From an uncultured Pseudomonadota bacterium (lineage in GTDB: Bacteria > Pseudomonadota > Gammaproteobacteria > Burkholderiales > Rhodocyclaceae): DNA of 31,210 bases. The notes beneath the pieces were generated by a model. It made no database searches and was not told the origin of the DNA. It saw only the letters and a program-made list of their open reading frames with translations. Positions 16,441 to 26,084 of the stretch are shown in pieces. The number at the start of each line of letters is the position of its first letter. The stretch's first letter is position 1. Made by a program: the position numbers and the translations under genes. The DNA lies in NCBI GenBank assembly GCA_946479855.1, contig CAMLHL010000030.1, positions 1 through 31,210 on the forward strand, written 5' to 3'.

Positions 16441-17283
16441 TTACTGCTTGGCAGCCTTCACGTCGCCATCGGCGCCCAGGCCCAGGGTATGGCCAAAGGA
16501 CACGTGGTGGAAACGACCGCCGGCATTGTCGGCGTGGATGGCGATACCGAACGGGACGGCCTTGCCCGGGGCAAGATTGACGCCGCCGGCCAGCTTGCGG
16601 GTAAAGGTCACCGTGTAGACGTCGCCGGCCTTGGTGGCCTCGGCTGTCACACCGGCCTTGCCGCCTTCCATGTTGCGCTTGTCGCTCACCGTGCCGTCCA
16701 TGGCCTTGCCACCACCGCCACTCTTCCACTGCATCAGGTCCATGCTGCCGGCCGTCACATACTTGGTCTTCTTGTCGTCGGCGCCCGGCATCGTACGGGC
16801 ATCCTTGTGACAGGCGGCCCAGCAGCCGGCCTGCTCGCCAAGCGGCACCTTGTCGTTCGGGAACATGACGTTGACCTTGATTTCGTTATCCTTGTCGGAA
16901 TGGTCGAAGCCGCCGGTCGGCGCCTTGAAGCTGAGGCGGACATAGAGATTGGTAGCGTCGTAGGCGGCCTGCATGGTGACCGGGTAGCTCATCGTCTTCG
17001 GCGCGCCCTTGGGTTCCATTTCCTTGCTGGCCAGGCGCTTCAGATCAAGGCTCAGCTTGCCGTCCTCGATGTGGCATCCGGCACAGGCTTCACCCTTCTT
17101 CAGGCCGCTGGCACCGCTATGCTCACCCTTGCCCTGCAGCCATTCGATCGGCGCCGCACCCGGGTGGAAAACGTTGATCGTGCTCTTGGCCGCCTTGTTC
17201 CAGTCGGGGGCCGCCATCGCCGCTTGCGAACCCAGCGCCATGAAAGCGCCAAAAACTGCTAGGGAAACGAAATTCTTTGTCAT
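16441..17283 (-). CDS. EB_dh-like heme protein with CXXCH and CXXXCH motifs, periplasmic
   Basis: 280 residues from ATG 17283, chosen because GGTGGAG precedes it at good spacing and it begins a clean signal peptide (TKNFVSLAVFGAFMALGSQA). Sequence style matches the ethylbenzene dehydrogenase gamma / DMSO reductase-like heme-binding domain family: YDATNLYVRLSFKAP, VNVMFPNDKVPLGEQAGCW, and GIAIHADNAGGRFHHVSFG near the end. It carries a standard heme c site CAGCH (67-71) and a second motif, CWAACH (154-159), with three residues between cysteines. Family members usually bind heme b; the cysteine motifs suggest covalent heme here. Related genes occur beside nirS in other Rhodocyclales (from general knowledge, not searched). 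Function unknown; electron transfer with the adjacent cupredoxin and NirS is plausible. Confidence 0.75.
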   Translation of the reverse strand: MTKNFVSLAVFGAFMALGSQAAMAAPDWNKAAKSTINVFHPGAAPIEWLQGKGEHSGASGLKKGEACAGCHIEDGKLSLDLKRLASKEMEPKGAPKTMSYPVTMQAAYDATNLYVRLSFKAPTGGFDHSDKDNEIKVNVMFPNDKVPLGEQAGCWAACHKDARTMPGADDKKTKYVTAGSMDLMQWKSGGGGKAMDGTVSDKRNMEGGKAGVTAEATKAGDVYTVTFTRKLAGGVNLAPGKAVPFGIAIHADNAGGRFHHVSFGHTLGLGADGDVKAAKQ

Positions 17284-17358
17284 CGTGGTTATCTCCACCA
17301 AAAATGATTTGCTCACTGCGCAGGCAATACCCCTGCGCCGATTGCTGCTATTTCATAT

Positions 17359-17384
17359 GCTACGGGGGCTTGCGCCCCCGTAGC
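17359..17384 (-). terminator. Hairpin in the nirS to EB_dh gap
   Basis: Perfect 11-bp stem (17359-17369 with 17374-17384) with a 4-nt loop, 31 nt after the nirS stop. There is no U-tract on the - strand, so it could partly terminate transcription or stabilise the nirS message, letting nirS be made in excess of the downstream genes. Confidence 0.55.
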
Positions 17385-17415
17385 CTTGCGTCAGATCAAA
17401 ACAATCAACAGTCGA

Positions 17416-19098
17416 TCAATAGATGTCATGCTGGGTATTGAAGACGTTGAACTTGCCGGTCGGGGTGATCATCTTCGGATCGGTGATCACCTTCTTCAGC
17501 GTCAGCGTTGCGTCATCGTAGACAACGATGGCGGACTGGTCGGTCTTGCCACCCCACAGGGAGATCCAGACTTCCTTGCCGTCGGCGCTGTATTCCGGAT
17601 GCACGGCGCGGCGGGTGGCCTTGGTTACCGGCAGGCCGGAATCCTTGGCCACGTTGATGACCTTGACCGGCTTGGACAGGTCGGCGGTATCCCAGATCGA
17701 AACCGATTCAGCCAGTTCCTTTTCCGGATTCTGCGGCGAGTCGGCCCACAGGTGCTTGGACTTCGGATGGGTCTTGACGAACAGGTTGCCCGGCACGTGC
17801 TTGACTTCCTGAACGACCTTCCAGTTGTATTCCTTGAACTTGGCGTTCTTCTTGTCATCCGACGGCGTGCTGATCAGGGTCAGGACATCGGCCCCGAGGT
17901 GGCCCGTTGTCCACACCGGACCGAATTTCGGATGAACGAAGTTGGCGCCGCGACCCGGGTGCGGGATCTTGGCGACATCGACCAGCGCCGCCAGCTTGCC
18001 GGTCTTGGTATCGACCGCGGCGATCTTGTTGGAGGCATTGGCCGCCACCAGGAAGTAGCGCTTGGACGCATCCCAGCCGCCGTCATGCAGGAACTTGGCG
18101 GAACCGATGGTGGTCGTCTTCAGGTTCTGGATGTCGGAGTAATCGACCAGCAGGATCTGGCCGGTTTCCTTGATGTTGATGACCCATTCCGGCTTGGTGA
18201 AGGAAGCGACGATGGAGGCAACGCGCGGTTCCGGATGGTAGTCGCCGTCGACCGTCATGCCACGGGTGGAAACCACTTTCAGCGGCTTCAGCGTGTCACC
18301 GTCCATGATCACGTACTGGGGCGGCCAGTAGGAGCCGGCCACGGCGTACTTGTCTTCGAAGCCCTTGAACTTGGAGGTGTCGACCGAACGTGCATCGAAG
18401 CCGATCTTCACTTCGGCCACCACCGCCGGCTGCTCCATCCACAGGTCGATCAGGCTCAGACGACCGTCGCGGCCGATGACGTAAATGTAACGGCCGGAAG
18501 CCGAGAGACGGGAAATATGAACGGCATAGCCGGTCTTGACGATGCTGCGGATTTCCTTGGTATCACCGTCGATGAGCGCCACTTCGCCGGTATCACGCAG
18601 AGTGACCGAGAAGACGTTCTTCAGGTTGATCTTGTTCATTTGCTTCTTCGGACGCTGGTCAACCGGAACGATGACCTTCCACGAATCGGTGGTTTCCTTG
18701 AAGCTGTATTCCGGCGGAACGTCCGGGGTGTTCTGGATGTACTTCGCCATCAAGGAAATTTCTTCCTTGGTCAGGATGTCGTCGAAGTTGACCATGCCGC
18801 CGTCGGTACCGTAGCCGATGATCTTCTCGAGACGGTTCTGGCCGAGCTTGGTCGTGCCGCCTTCGGTGACGTTGCCGTCCTTGTCCTTCTTCGTCCAGTG
18901 CGGCTCGAGATTCTTGCCGGTGGCCCCCTTGCGCAACACCCCGTGACAGCCGGCGCAGCGCTCGAAATAAATCTTCTTGGCCTGTTCCTTTTCGGCCGCG
19001 GTCATCGCCGGCCCCTGGGCGACTTCCTGAGCGAAGGCCGAACCCATGGCAGCGGCCATGGCGCTAAGTGCAAGCATCCCCACTACGGTTTTTTTCAT
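17416..19098 (-). CDS. nirS: Cytochrome cd1 nitrite reductase NirS
   Basis: 560 residues, normal length. Reduces nitrite to NO in the periplasm during denitrification. Signal peptide 1-23 (ends AMGSAFA), heme c motif CAGCH at 48-52, then the eight-bladed d1 propeller. Probable d1 iron ligand His194 (YAVHISRLS). Active-site histidines are His338 (FLHDGGW) and His380 (PHPGRGANF), whose 42-residue spacing equals that of His327/His369 in the Pseudomonas aeruginosa enzyme. The C-terminus, TGKFNVFNTQHDIY, is characteristic. ATG 19098 is preceded by AGGAGAGGAAAG; an upstream extension in frame is discarded as it precedes the signal peptide. It leads the nir operon and is followed by a 132-nt gap with a hairpin. 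All key residues are present. Confidence 0.98.
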   Translation of the reverse strand: MKKTVVGMLALSAMAAAMGSAFAQEVAQGPAMTAAEKEQAKKIYFERCAGCHGVLRKGATGKNLEPHWTKKDKDGNVTEGGTTKLGQNRLEKIIGYGTDGGMVNFDDILTKEEISLMAKYIQNTPDVPPEYSFKETTDSWKVIVPVDQRPKKQMNKINLKNVFSVTLRDTGEVALIDGDTKEIRSIVKTGYAVHISRLSASGRYIYVIGRDGRLSLIDLWMEQPAVVAEVKIGFDARSVDTSKFKGFEDKYAVAGSYWPPQYVIMDGDTLKPLKVVSTRGMTVDGDYHPEPRVASIVASFTKPEWVINIKETGQILLVDYSDIQNLKTTTIGSAKFLHDGGWDASKRYFLVAANASNKIAAVDTKTGKLAALVDVAKIPHPGRGANFVHPKFGPVWTTGHLGADVLTLISTPSDDKKNAKFKEYNWKVVQEVKHVPGNLFVKTHPKSKHLWADSPQNPEKELAESVSIWDTADLSKPVKVINVAKDSGLPVTKATRRAVHPEYSADGKEVWISLWGGKTDQSAIVVYDDATLTLKKVITDPKMITPTGKFNVFNTQHDIY

Positions 19099-19184
19099 CT
19101 TTCCTCTCCTAGAACGAAACGGTTCGCGCCTGATTCCCCACAGCACGATGACCGCAAGGTTGAACCTCGCCCCGGCTTGCATCC

Positions 19185-19198
19185 TTGATACTCGTCAA
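19185..19198. promoter_or_regulatory. FNR/Dnr-type box between nirS and nirE
   Basis: On the - strand the site reads TTGAC-N4-ATCAA, 9 of 10 positions of the FNR/Dnr/NnrR consensus TTGAT-N4-ATCAA. Its centre is ~93 nt upstream of the nirS ATG, leaving room for a class II promoter with a ~50-nt leader. The site is nearly symmetrical, so it might also act on nirE, 160 nt to the right. It implies anaerobic or NO-dependent activation by a CRP/FNR regulator not in this window. Confidence 0.7.
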
Positions 19199-19357
19199 TA
19201 TTTCCCCAACGGGAACACGTTTATATTCAGTGGTATGTAATTCCGATTAACTAGTCATGCAGTACTTTTTATCTATTAGCGACGATTCATTTGCTGCCTG
19301 CTATTGGCAGCCGCCCCATCCGGCATTAGGATGGCCGCCCAACGGCAGGGAGAACCA

Positions 19358-20122
19358 ATGAACACACCGAAGCAACTGCAGGGCGGCAAAGTCTGGCTGG
19401 TCGGCGCTGGCCCCGGCGATCCCGATCTTCTGACGGTCAAGGCCGCACGCCTGATTGCCCTGGCCGATGCCATTGTTTATGACCATCTGGTTGGTAGCGG
19501 CATCATGGATCTGGCAAGTCCCGACGCCCGTGTCATCTACGCCGGCAAGGAAGCCTCCAAGCACACCCTGCCTCAGGATTCGATCAACCAGCTCCTGGTC
19601 GACCTGGCCCGTGAAGGACTCTCGGTCGTCCGCCTCAAGGGGGGCGATCCCTTCATCTTCGGCCGTGGCGGCGAAGAGCTGGAAACCCTGGTCGCTTCTG
19701 GCGTTCCCTTCGAGGTCGTTCCCGGCGTCACCGCCGCCGCCGGCTGTGCCGCCTACTCAGGTTTTCCACTGACCCATCGGGACCATGCCCAGTCGCTGAC
19801 CTTCGTGACCGGCCATTTGAAGGACGGCACCGTCAATCTCGACTGGCCGGCGCTGGCCCGGCCGAAACAGACGGTCGTCTTTTACATGGGCATCGGCGCC
19901 GCCGAAGAAATCTGCCGGCAGATGATCAACCACGGGCTACCCTCGATGACTCCGGCTGCCGTCGTCCGTAACGGCACGCAATCCGACCAGCAGACCCTGC
20001 TCGCCACGCTCGGCACCTTGCCCCACCGCATCGCCGAAAGCGGCATCAAGCCGCCGGCCCTGATCGTCGTCGGCAGCGTCGTCAACCTGCACGAAAAACT
20101 CAGCTGGTTCGAAAAATCGTGA
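19358..20122 (+). CDS. nirE: Uroporphyrinogen-III C-methyltransferase (SUMT), NirE
   Basis: 254 residues. Uses two S-adenosylmethionines to methylate uroporphyrinogen III at C2 and C7, giving precorrin-2, the entry to siroheme and heme d1. SUMT signatures: VWLVGAGPGDPDLLTVKAA at the N-terminus and VVRLKGGDPFIFGRGGEE around residues 87-105, then VVPGVTAAAGCAAYSGFPLTHR. No CysG oxidase/ferrochelatase domains. Start at ATG 19358 with AGGGAG upstream; the longer frame from 19304 is not supported. Being divergent from nirS argues for NirE rather than a housekeeping CobA, but sequence alone does not separate them. Two small stems (19294-19310 and 19316-19334) lie in the leader. Confidence 0.9.
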   Translation: MNTPKQLQGGKVWLVGAGPGDPDLLTVKAARLIALADAIVYDHLVGSGIMDLASPDARVIYAGKEASKHTLPQDSINQLLVDLAREGLSVVRLKGGDPFIFGRGGEELETLVASGVPFEVVPGVTAAAGCAAYSGFPLTHRDHAQSLTFVTGHLKDGTVNLDWPALARPKQTVVFYMGIGAAEEICRQMINHGLPSMTPAAVVRNGTQSDQQTLLATLGTLPHRIAESGIKPPALIVVGSVVNLHEKLSWFEKS

Positions 20123-20517
20123 AATACCTGTGCTTGATCGCCGCCCTCATCTCGCCCCTGGCGCACGCCTACACCACCGAAGAATTGCTGGGTGACTGCC
20201 AGGCCGCCGAAGAAACCTACGCCGGCAAAAAGAATTCCGACCCCTATCACGCCATCCGCAGCGCCCGCTGCATTGCCTATGTTGCCGGCTTTGTCGATGG
20301 CTACGCAGTCAGCGACTTTCTGGCCGACAAGGTCGGCATCAACCTCAATGCCTTCTGCCTGCCCAAAGATCCCGATCTGTCGATGCGGCTGGTCCGGGCT
20401 GTCGTCATTCATGTCGAGCGCGTCCCGCCCAATTCCAGCGTCGGGACGGCCACGCTGGTCGCCGGCGCACTGGCCAAATCATTTCCATGCAGCGATACGC
20501 TTGAACCAAAGAAGTGA
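20119..20517 (+). CDS. Small exported Rap1a/Tai-like protein coupled to nirE
   Basis: 132 residues with a signal peptide (KYLCLIAALISPLAHA), so the mature part is periplasmic. The mature sequence has cysteines in LLGDCQAA, ARCIAYVAGFVDGY, NAFCLP and SFPC, which could form two disulfides. The GDC, Y-x-GF-x-DGY, FCLP, FPC pattern resembles the Rap1a/Tai family, first described as type VI secretion immunity proteins but widespread as uncharacterised exported proteins. The GTG start overlaps the nirE stop (GTGA). No type VI effector or secretion gene is in the window, so an immunity role is not supported here. Function unknown. Confidence 0.72.
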   Translation: MKYLCLIAALISPLAHAYTTEELLGDCQAAEETYAGKKNSDPYHAIRSARCIAYVAGFVDGYAVSDFLADKVGINLNAFCLPKDPDLSMRLVRAVVIHVERVPPNSSVGTATLVAGALAKSFPCSDTLEPKK

Positions 20518-20529
20518 TTCAGGGATAAT
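20501..20529 (+). promoter_or_regulatory. Sigma70 promoter of tRNA-Leu
   Basis: TTGAAC at 20501-20506, a 17-nt spacer, then GATAAT at 20524-20529. Predicted start near 20536, seven bases before the mature tRNA. The -35 overlaps the end of the preceding coding sequence. Confidence 0.75.
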
Positions 20530-20542
20530 CCGGCCTCCATTC

Positions 20543-20627
20543 GCCCCGATGGCGGAATCGGTAGACGCAGCGGATTCAAAATCCGCCGCCGAAAGGTGTG
20601 CCAGTTCGAGTCTGGCTCGGGGCACCA
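20543..20627 (+). tRNA. tRNA-Leu (anticodon CAA)
   Basis: 85-nt class II tRNA. Acceptor arms GCCCCGA and TCGGGGC pair fully, followed by discriminator A and an encoded CCA (20625-20627). D-arm region GGCGGAATCGGTAGACGC, anticodon stem GCGGA/TCCGC around loop TTCAAAA giving anticodon CAA, a long variable arm, and GTTCGAGTC in the T arm. Reads UUG codons. Confidence 0.95.
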
Positions 20628-20639
20628 GTAACGACAAAT

Positions 20640-20666
20640 CGGCTTTCCCTGCGGAAGGCCGTTTTT
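20640..20666 (+). terminator. Rho-independent terminator after tRNA-Leu
   Basis: 9-bp stem (20640-20648 with 20653-20661, one G-U pair), loop CTGC, followed by TTTTT. It separates tRNA-Leu transcription from queA, which begins 23 nt later. Confidence 0.8.
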
Positions 20667-20688
20667 GTTTGCCAACCGGATATTTCCC

Positions 20689-22834
<2,146 letters not shown>

Positions 22835-22879
22835 TAGAATCGCGCGTTCTGAATTTCTTAGTTATCCGGAGTTACCACA

Positions 22880-23206
22880 ATGATTAGTCTCGCCCACGCC
22901 CAGACTGCAGGCGCAGCTGCCGACCCGACCAGCAGCCTGATGCAGTTGCTGCCGATGATCCTGATGTTCGTCGTGCTGTGGTTCCTGATGATCCGCCCGC
23001 AGATGAAGAAGGCCAAGGAACACAAGGCCCTGCTCGCCGCGCTGGCCAAGGGCGACGAAGTCGTCACCCAGGGCGGCATCGTCGGCAAGGTGGTCAAGGT
23101 CGGTGACAGCTACGTCACCGTCGAAATCGCCGCCAACACCGAAGTCGTCGTGCAAAAGCCGTCGATCGACCTGGTTCTGCCCAAGGGCACGCTGAAGTCG
23201 CTGTAA
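22880..23206 (+). CDS. yajC: Sec translocase accessory subunit YajC
   Basis: 108 residues with one membrane helix (LMQLLPMILMFVVLWFLMI, ~21-40) followed by the cytoplasmic RPQMKKAKEHKALLAALAKGDEVVTQGGIVGKV region that defines YajC. It associates with SecDF at the inner membrane. CCGGAG lies 9-12 nt before ATG 22880. The 45-nt gap after tgt holds a TAGAAT that might be a -10, but no -35 at proper distance. Confidence 0.95.
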   Translation: MISLAHAQTAGAAADPTSSLMQLLPMILMFVVLWFLMIRPQMKKAKEHKALLAALAKGDEVVTQGGIVGKVVKVGDSYVTVEIAANTEVVVQKPSIDLVLPKGTLKSL

Positions 23207-23215
23207 CCACCCCCG

Positions 23216-23239
23216 AAGGCGGCGGCATGCCGCCTTTTT
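23216..23239 (+). terminator. Terminator-like hairpin between yajC and secD
   Basis: Stem AAGGCGGC/GCCGCCTT with loop GGCAT and a short run of T, 10 nt after yajC and 15 nt before secD. Probably a partial terminator or attenuator, since secD has no other obvious promoter. Confidence 0.65.
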
Positions 23240-23254
23240 CGCTTTGAAGCCGCT

Positions 23255-25126
23255 ATGAATCGCTACCCACTCTGGAAGTACATCACCGTCGTCGTCGCAC
23301 TGTTGCTGGGCTTCGTCTACACCCTGCCCAATTTCTTCGGCGAATCGCCGGCGGTGCAGGTTTCCAGCGCCAAGGCCACGCTCAAGGTCGACGACAAGAC
23401 GAAGAGCCGTGTCGAAGAGACGCTGAAAGCCGCCGGCATCGTCCACGACGGTATCCAGCTCGACCTCAACGGCGTCAAGACCCGTTTCAAGGACACCGAC
23501 ACCCAGCTGAAGGCCAAGGATGCCCTGGAAAAAGCCTTCAATCCCGATTCGACCGACCCGCAGTACGTCGTTGCCCTGAACCTGCTGGCTGCCTCGCCGC
23601 AGTGGCTGACCTCGCTGCACGCGCTGCCGATGTACCTCGGCCTCGACCTGCGCGGCGGCGTGCATTTCCTGCTCCAGGTCGACATGAAGGGCGCGCTGAC
23701 CAAGAAGCTCGACTCGACCTCGGCCGACCTGCGCACCGTGATGCGCGACAAGAACCTGCGTCACGGCGGCGTCAATCGCGAAGGCGACCGCATCGTCGTC
23801 AAGTTCCGCGATATCGAAACCCGCGACAAGGCCCGCAATGCGATCGCCGACAGCCAGCCTGACCTGATCATCGCCGACCAGGGCGACGCCGCCGAACCGA
23901 AGCTGGTCGCCACGCTGAAGCCGGAAGCCCTGAAGAAACTTGGCGAATTCGCGCTCAAGCAGAACATCACGACCCTGCACAACCGGATCAACGAACTCGG
24001 CGTCGCCGAGCCGGTCATCCAGCAGCAGGGCGCTGACCGCATCGTCGTCCAGCTGCCCGGCGTGCAGGACACCGCCAAGGCCAAGGACATTCTCGGCCGT
24101 ACCGCGACCCTGGAAATCCGCATGGTCGACGACTCGCCCGGCGCCCTGGAAGCCGCCCTGGCCGGCAATCCGCCCTTCGGCACCGAGGTTTACAACGAAC
24201 GCGGCGGCCAGCCCCTGCTGGTCAAGAAGCAGGTCGTGCTGACCGGCGACCGCCTGACCGACGCCCAGCCCGGCTTCGATCACCAGACCAACGAGGCCGC
24301 CGTCCATCTGACGCTCGACTCGGCCGGCGCCCGCATCTTCCGCGACGTCACCCGCGAGAACGTCAACAAGCGCATGGCCATCCTGCTCATCGAAAAGGGC
24401 AAGGGCGAAGTGGTCACCGCGCCGGTCATCCGCAGCGAAATCGGCGGCGGCCGCGTGCAGATCTCCGGCCGCATGAGCACCATGGAAGCCAACGATACCG
24501 CGCTGCTGCTGCGTGCCGGCTCGCTGGCCGCGCCGATGGACATCATCGAGGAACGCACCATCGGGCCCTCGCTCGGCGCCGAGAACATCAGCAAGGGTTT
24601 CCACTCGACGATGTGGGGCTTCGCAGCGATTGCCGTGTTCATGGTCCTCTATTACCAGATGTTCGGGGTCGTTTCGGTGCTGGCCCTGGCCTCCAACCTG
24701 CTCTTCCTGGTCGCCATCCTGTCGCTGCTGCAAGCCACGCTGACCCTCCCCGGCATCGCCGCCATCGCGCTGACCCTGGGTATGGCGATCGACGCCAACG
24801 TGCTGATCAACGAACGAGTGCGCGAAGAACTGCGCGCCGGCATGCCGCCGCAGGCCGCCATCTCCGAAGGCTACGAACGCGCCTTCGGGACCATTCTCGA
24901 CTCCAACATCACCACGCTGATCGCCGGCCTGGCCCTGCTCATCTTCGGCTCCGGCCCGGTGCGCGGCTTCGCCGTGGTCCATTGCCTGGGCATCTTGACC
25001 TCGATCTTCTCCTCGGTCGTCGTCTCCCGCGGCCTGGTCAACCTGATTTACGGCCGCCAGAAGAAACTGGCCAAGGTCGCCATCGGCCAGCTGTGGAAAC
25101 CCGCTACGGTCAACGGCCAGAAATAA
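23255..25126 (+). CDS. secD: Protein translocase subunit SecD
   Basis: 623 residues. With SecF it forms a proton-driven inner-membrane complex that pulls exported proteins out of SecYEG on the periplasmic side. One N-terminal membrane helix (~8-28), a large periplasmic region beginning LGLDLRGGVHFLLQVD, and five C-terminal helices including GMAIDANVLINERVREEL, the RND-type core with the proton-relay Asp. TTLIAGLALLIFGSGPVRGFAV follows. Length is normal. 13 nt separate it from secF, so they are one unit. Confidence 0.97.
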   Translation: MNRYPLWKYITVVVALLLGFVYTLPNFFGESPAVQVSSAKATLKVDDKTKSRVEETLKAAGIVHDGIQLDLNGVKTRFKDTDTQLKAKDALEKAFNPDSTDPQYVVALNLLAASPQWLTSLHALPMYLGLDLRGGVHFLLQVDMKGALTKKLDSTSADLRTVMRDKNLRHGGVNREGDRIVVKFRDIETRDKARNAIADSQPDLIIADQGDAAEPKLVATLKPEALKKLGEFALKQNITTLHNRINELGVAEPVIQQQGADRIVVQLPGVQDTAKAKDILGRTATLEIRMVDDSPGALEAALAGNPPFGTEVYNERGGQPLLVKKQVVLTGDRLTDAQPGFDHQTNEAAVHLTLDSAGARIFRDVTRENVNKRMAILLIEKGKGEVVTAPVIRSEIGGGRVQISGRMSTMEANDTALLLRAGSLAAPMDIIEERTIGPSLGAENISKGFHSTMWGFAAIAVFMVLYYQMFGVVSVLALASNLLFLVAILSLLQATLTLPGIAAIALTLGMAIDANVLINERVREELRAGMPPQAAISEGYERAFGTILDSNITTLIAGLALLIFGSGPVRGFAVVHCLGILTSIFSSVVVSRGLVNLIYGRQKKLAKVAIGQLWKPATVNGQK

Positions 25127-25139
25127 GGAAAACCGAAAA

Positions 25140-26084
25140 ATGGAATTTTTCCGCATTCACAAAGACATTCCCTTCATGCGCCATGCGCTGAAGTTCAATG
25201 TCATTTCCCTGCTCACTTTTGTACTGGCCGTCGTCTTCCTGTTCACCAAGGGTCTGCACCTGTCGGTCGAATTCACCGGCGGTACGCTGATCGAAACCCA
25301 CTACGCGCAGGCCGCCGATCTGGAAAAGATTCGCGGCGCGCTCGGCAAGTCGGGATTCAGCGATTATTCGGTACAGAACTTCGGTTCCTCGCAGGACGTG
25401 ATGATCCGCCTGCCGCTGAAGAGCGACCAGAACACCAACCAGATCGGCGAATCGGTGATGAAGGCGCTGGCCGCCGAAGCGCCGGGAGCCGAATTGCGCC
25501 GCGTCGAGTTCGTCGGTCCGCAGGTCGGCAAGGAACTCGCCGAGAACGGCGCCATGGCCCTGCTGCTGGTCGTCATCGGCATCGTCATCTACCTCGCCTT
25601 CCGCTTCGAATGGCGCTTCTCGGTCTCGGCGATCATCGCCAACCTGCACGACGTCGTGATCATTCTCGGCTTCTTCGCCTTCTTCCAGTGGGAATTCTCG
25701 CTGTCGGTGCTGGCCGCCGTGCTCGCCGTGCTCGGTTACTCGGTCAACGAATCGGTCGTCGTCTTCGACCGCGTCCGCGAAACCTTCAAGAAGGTGCGCG
25801 GCCTGACCACGCCGCAGGTCCTCGACCACGCCATCACCAGCACGATCAGCCGGACCATCATCACCCACGGCAGCACCCAGCTGATGGTGCTGTCGATGCT
25901 GATCTTCGGCGGCGAAACCCTGCACTACTTCGCCATGGCCCTGACCATCGGCATCTGCTTCGGCATCTACTCCTCGGTGCTGGTCGCCAGCCCGCTGGTC
26001 ATGTGGCTGGGCGTCTCGCGCGAGCAGTTCATGGTCAAGCCGAAGGTGGTCGAAGGCGCCAACGAGGACGGCGCCGTCGTATGA
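25140..26084 (+). CDS. secF: Protein translocase subunit SecF
   Basis: 314 residues. N-terminal helix (FNVISLLTFVLAVVFLFTKG), the family motif LSVEFTGGTLIE, a small periplasmic domain, then five helices with GYSVNESVVVFDRVRE (the core matching the SecD motif) and TISRTIITHGSTQLMVLS. It works as a heterodimer with SecD. Start ATG 25140. The stop overlaps the next gene by 4 nt (ATGA), tying a b-type cytochrome gene to the Sec operon. Confidence 0.97.
   Translation: MEFFRIHKDIPFMRHALKFNVISLLTFVLAVVFLFTKGLHLSVEFTGGTLIETHYAQAADLEKIRGALGKSGFSDYSVQNFGSSQDVMIRLPLKSDQNTNQIGESVMKALAAEAPGAELRRVEFVGPQVGKELAENGAMALLLVVIGIVIYLAFRFEWRFSVSAIIANLHDVVIILGFFAFFQWEFSLSVLAAVLAVLGYSVNESVVVFDRVRETFKKVRGLTTPQVLDHAITSTISRTIITHGSTQLMVLSMLIFGGETLHYFAMALTIGICFGIYSSVLVASPLVMWLGVSREQFMVKPKVVEGANEDGAVV

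Noticed and set aside
17386..19188. 600-codon open frame on the + strand across nirS
   Set aside because: Antisense of nirS; no recognisable domain, and nirS has all catalytic residues and a good ribosome site.
22862..25156. 764-codon open frame on the - strand across yajC-secD
   Set aside because: Gln/Asp/Gly-rich artefact opposite well-known Sec genes.
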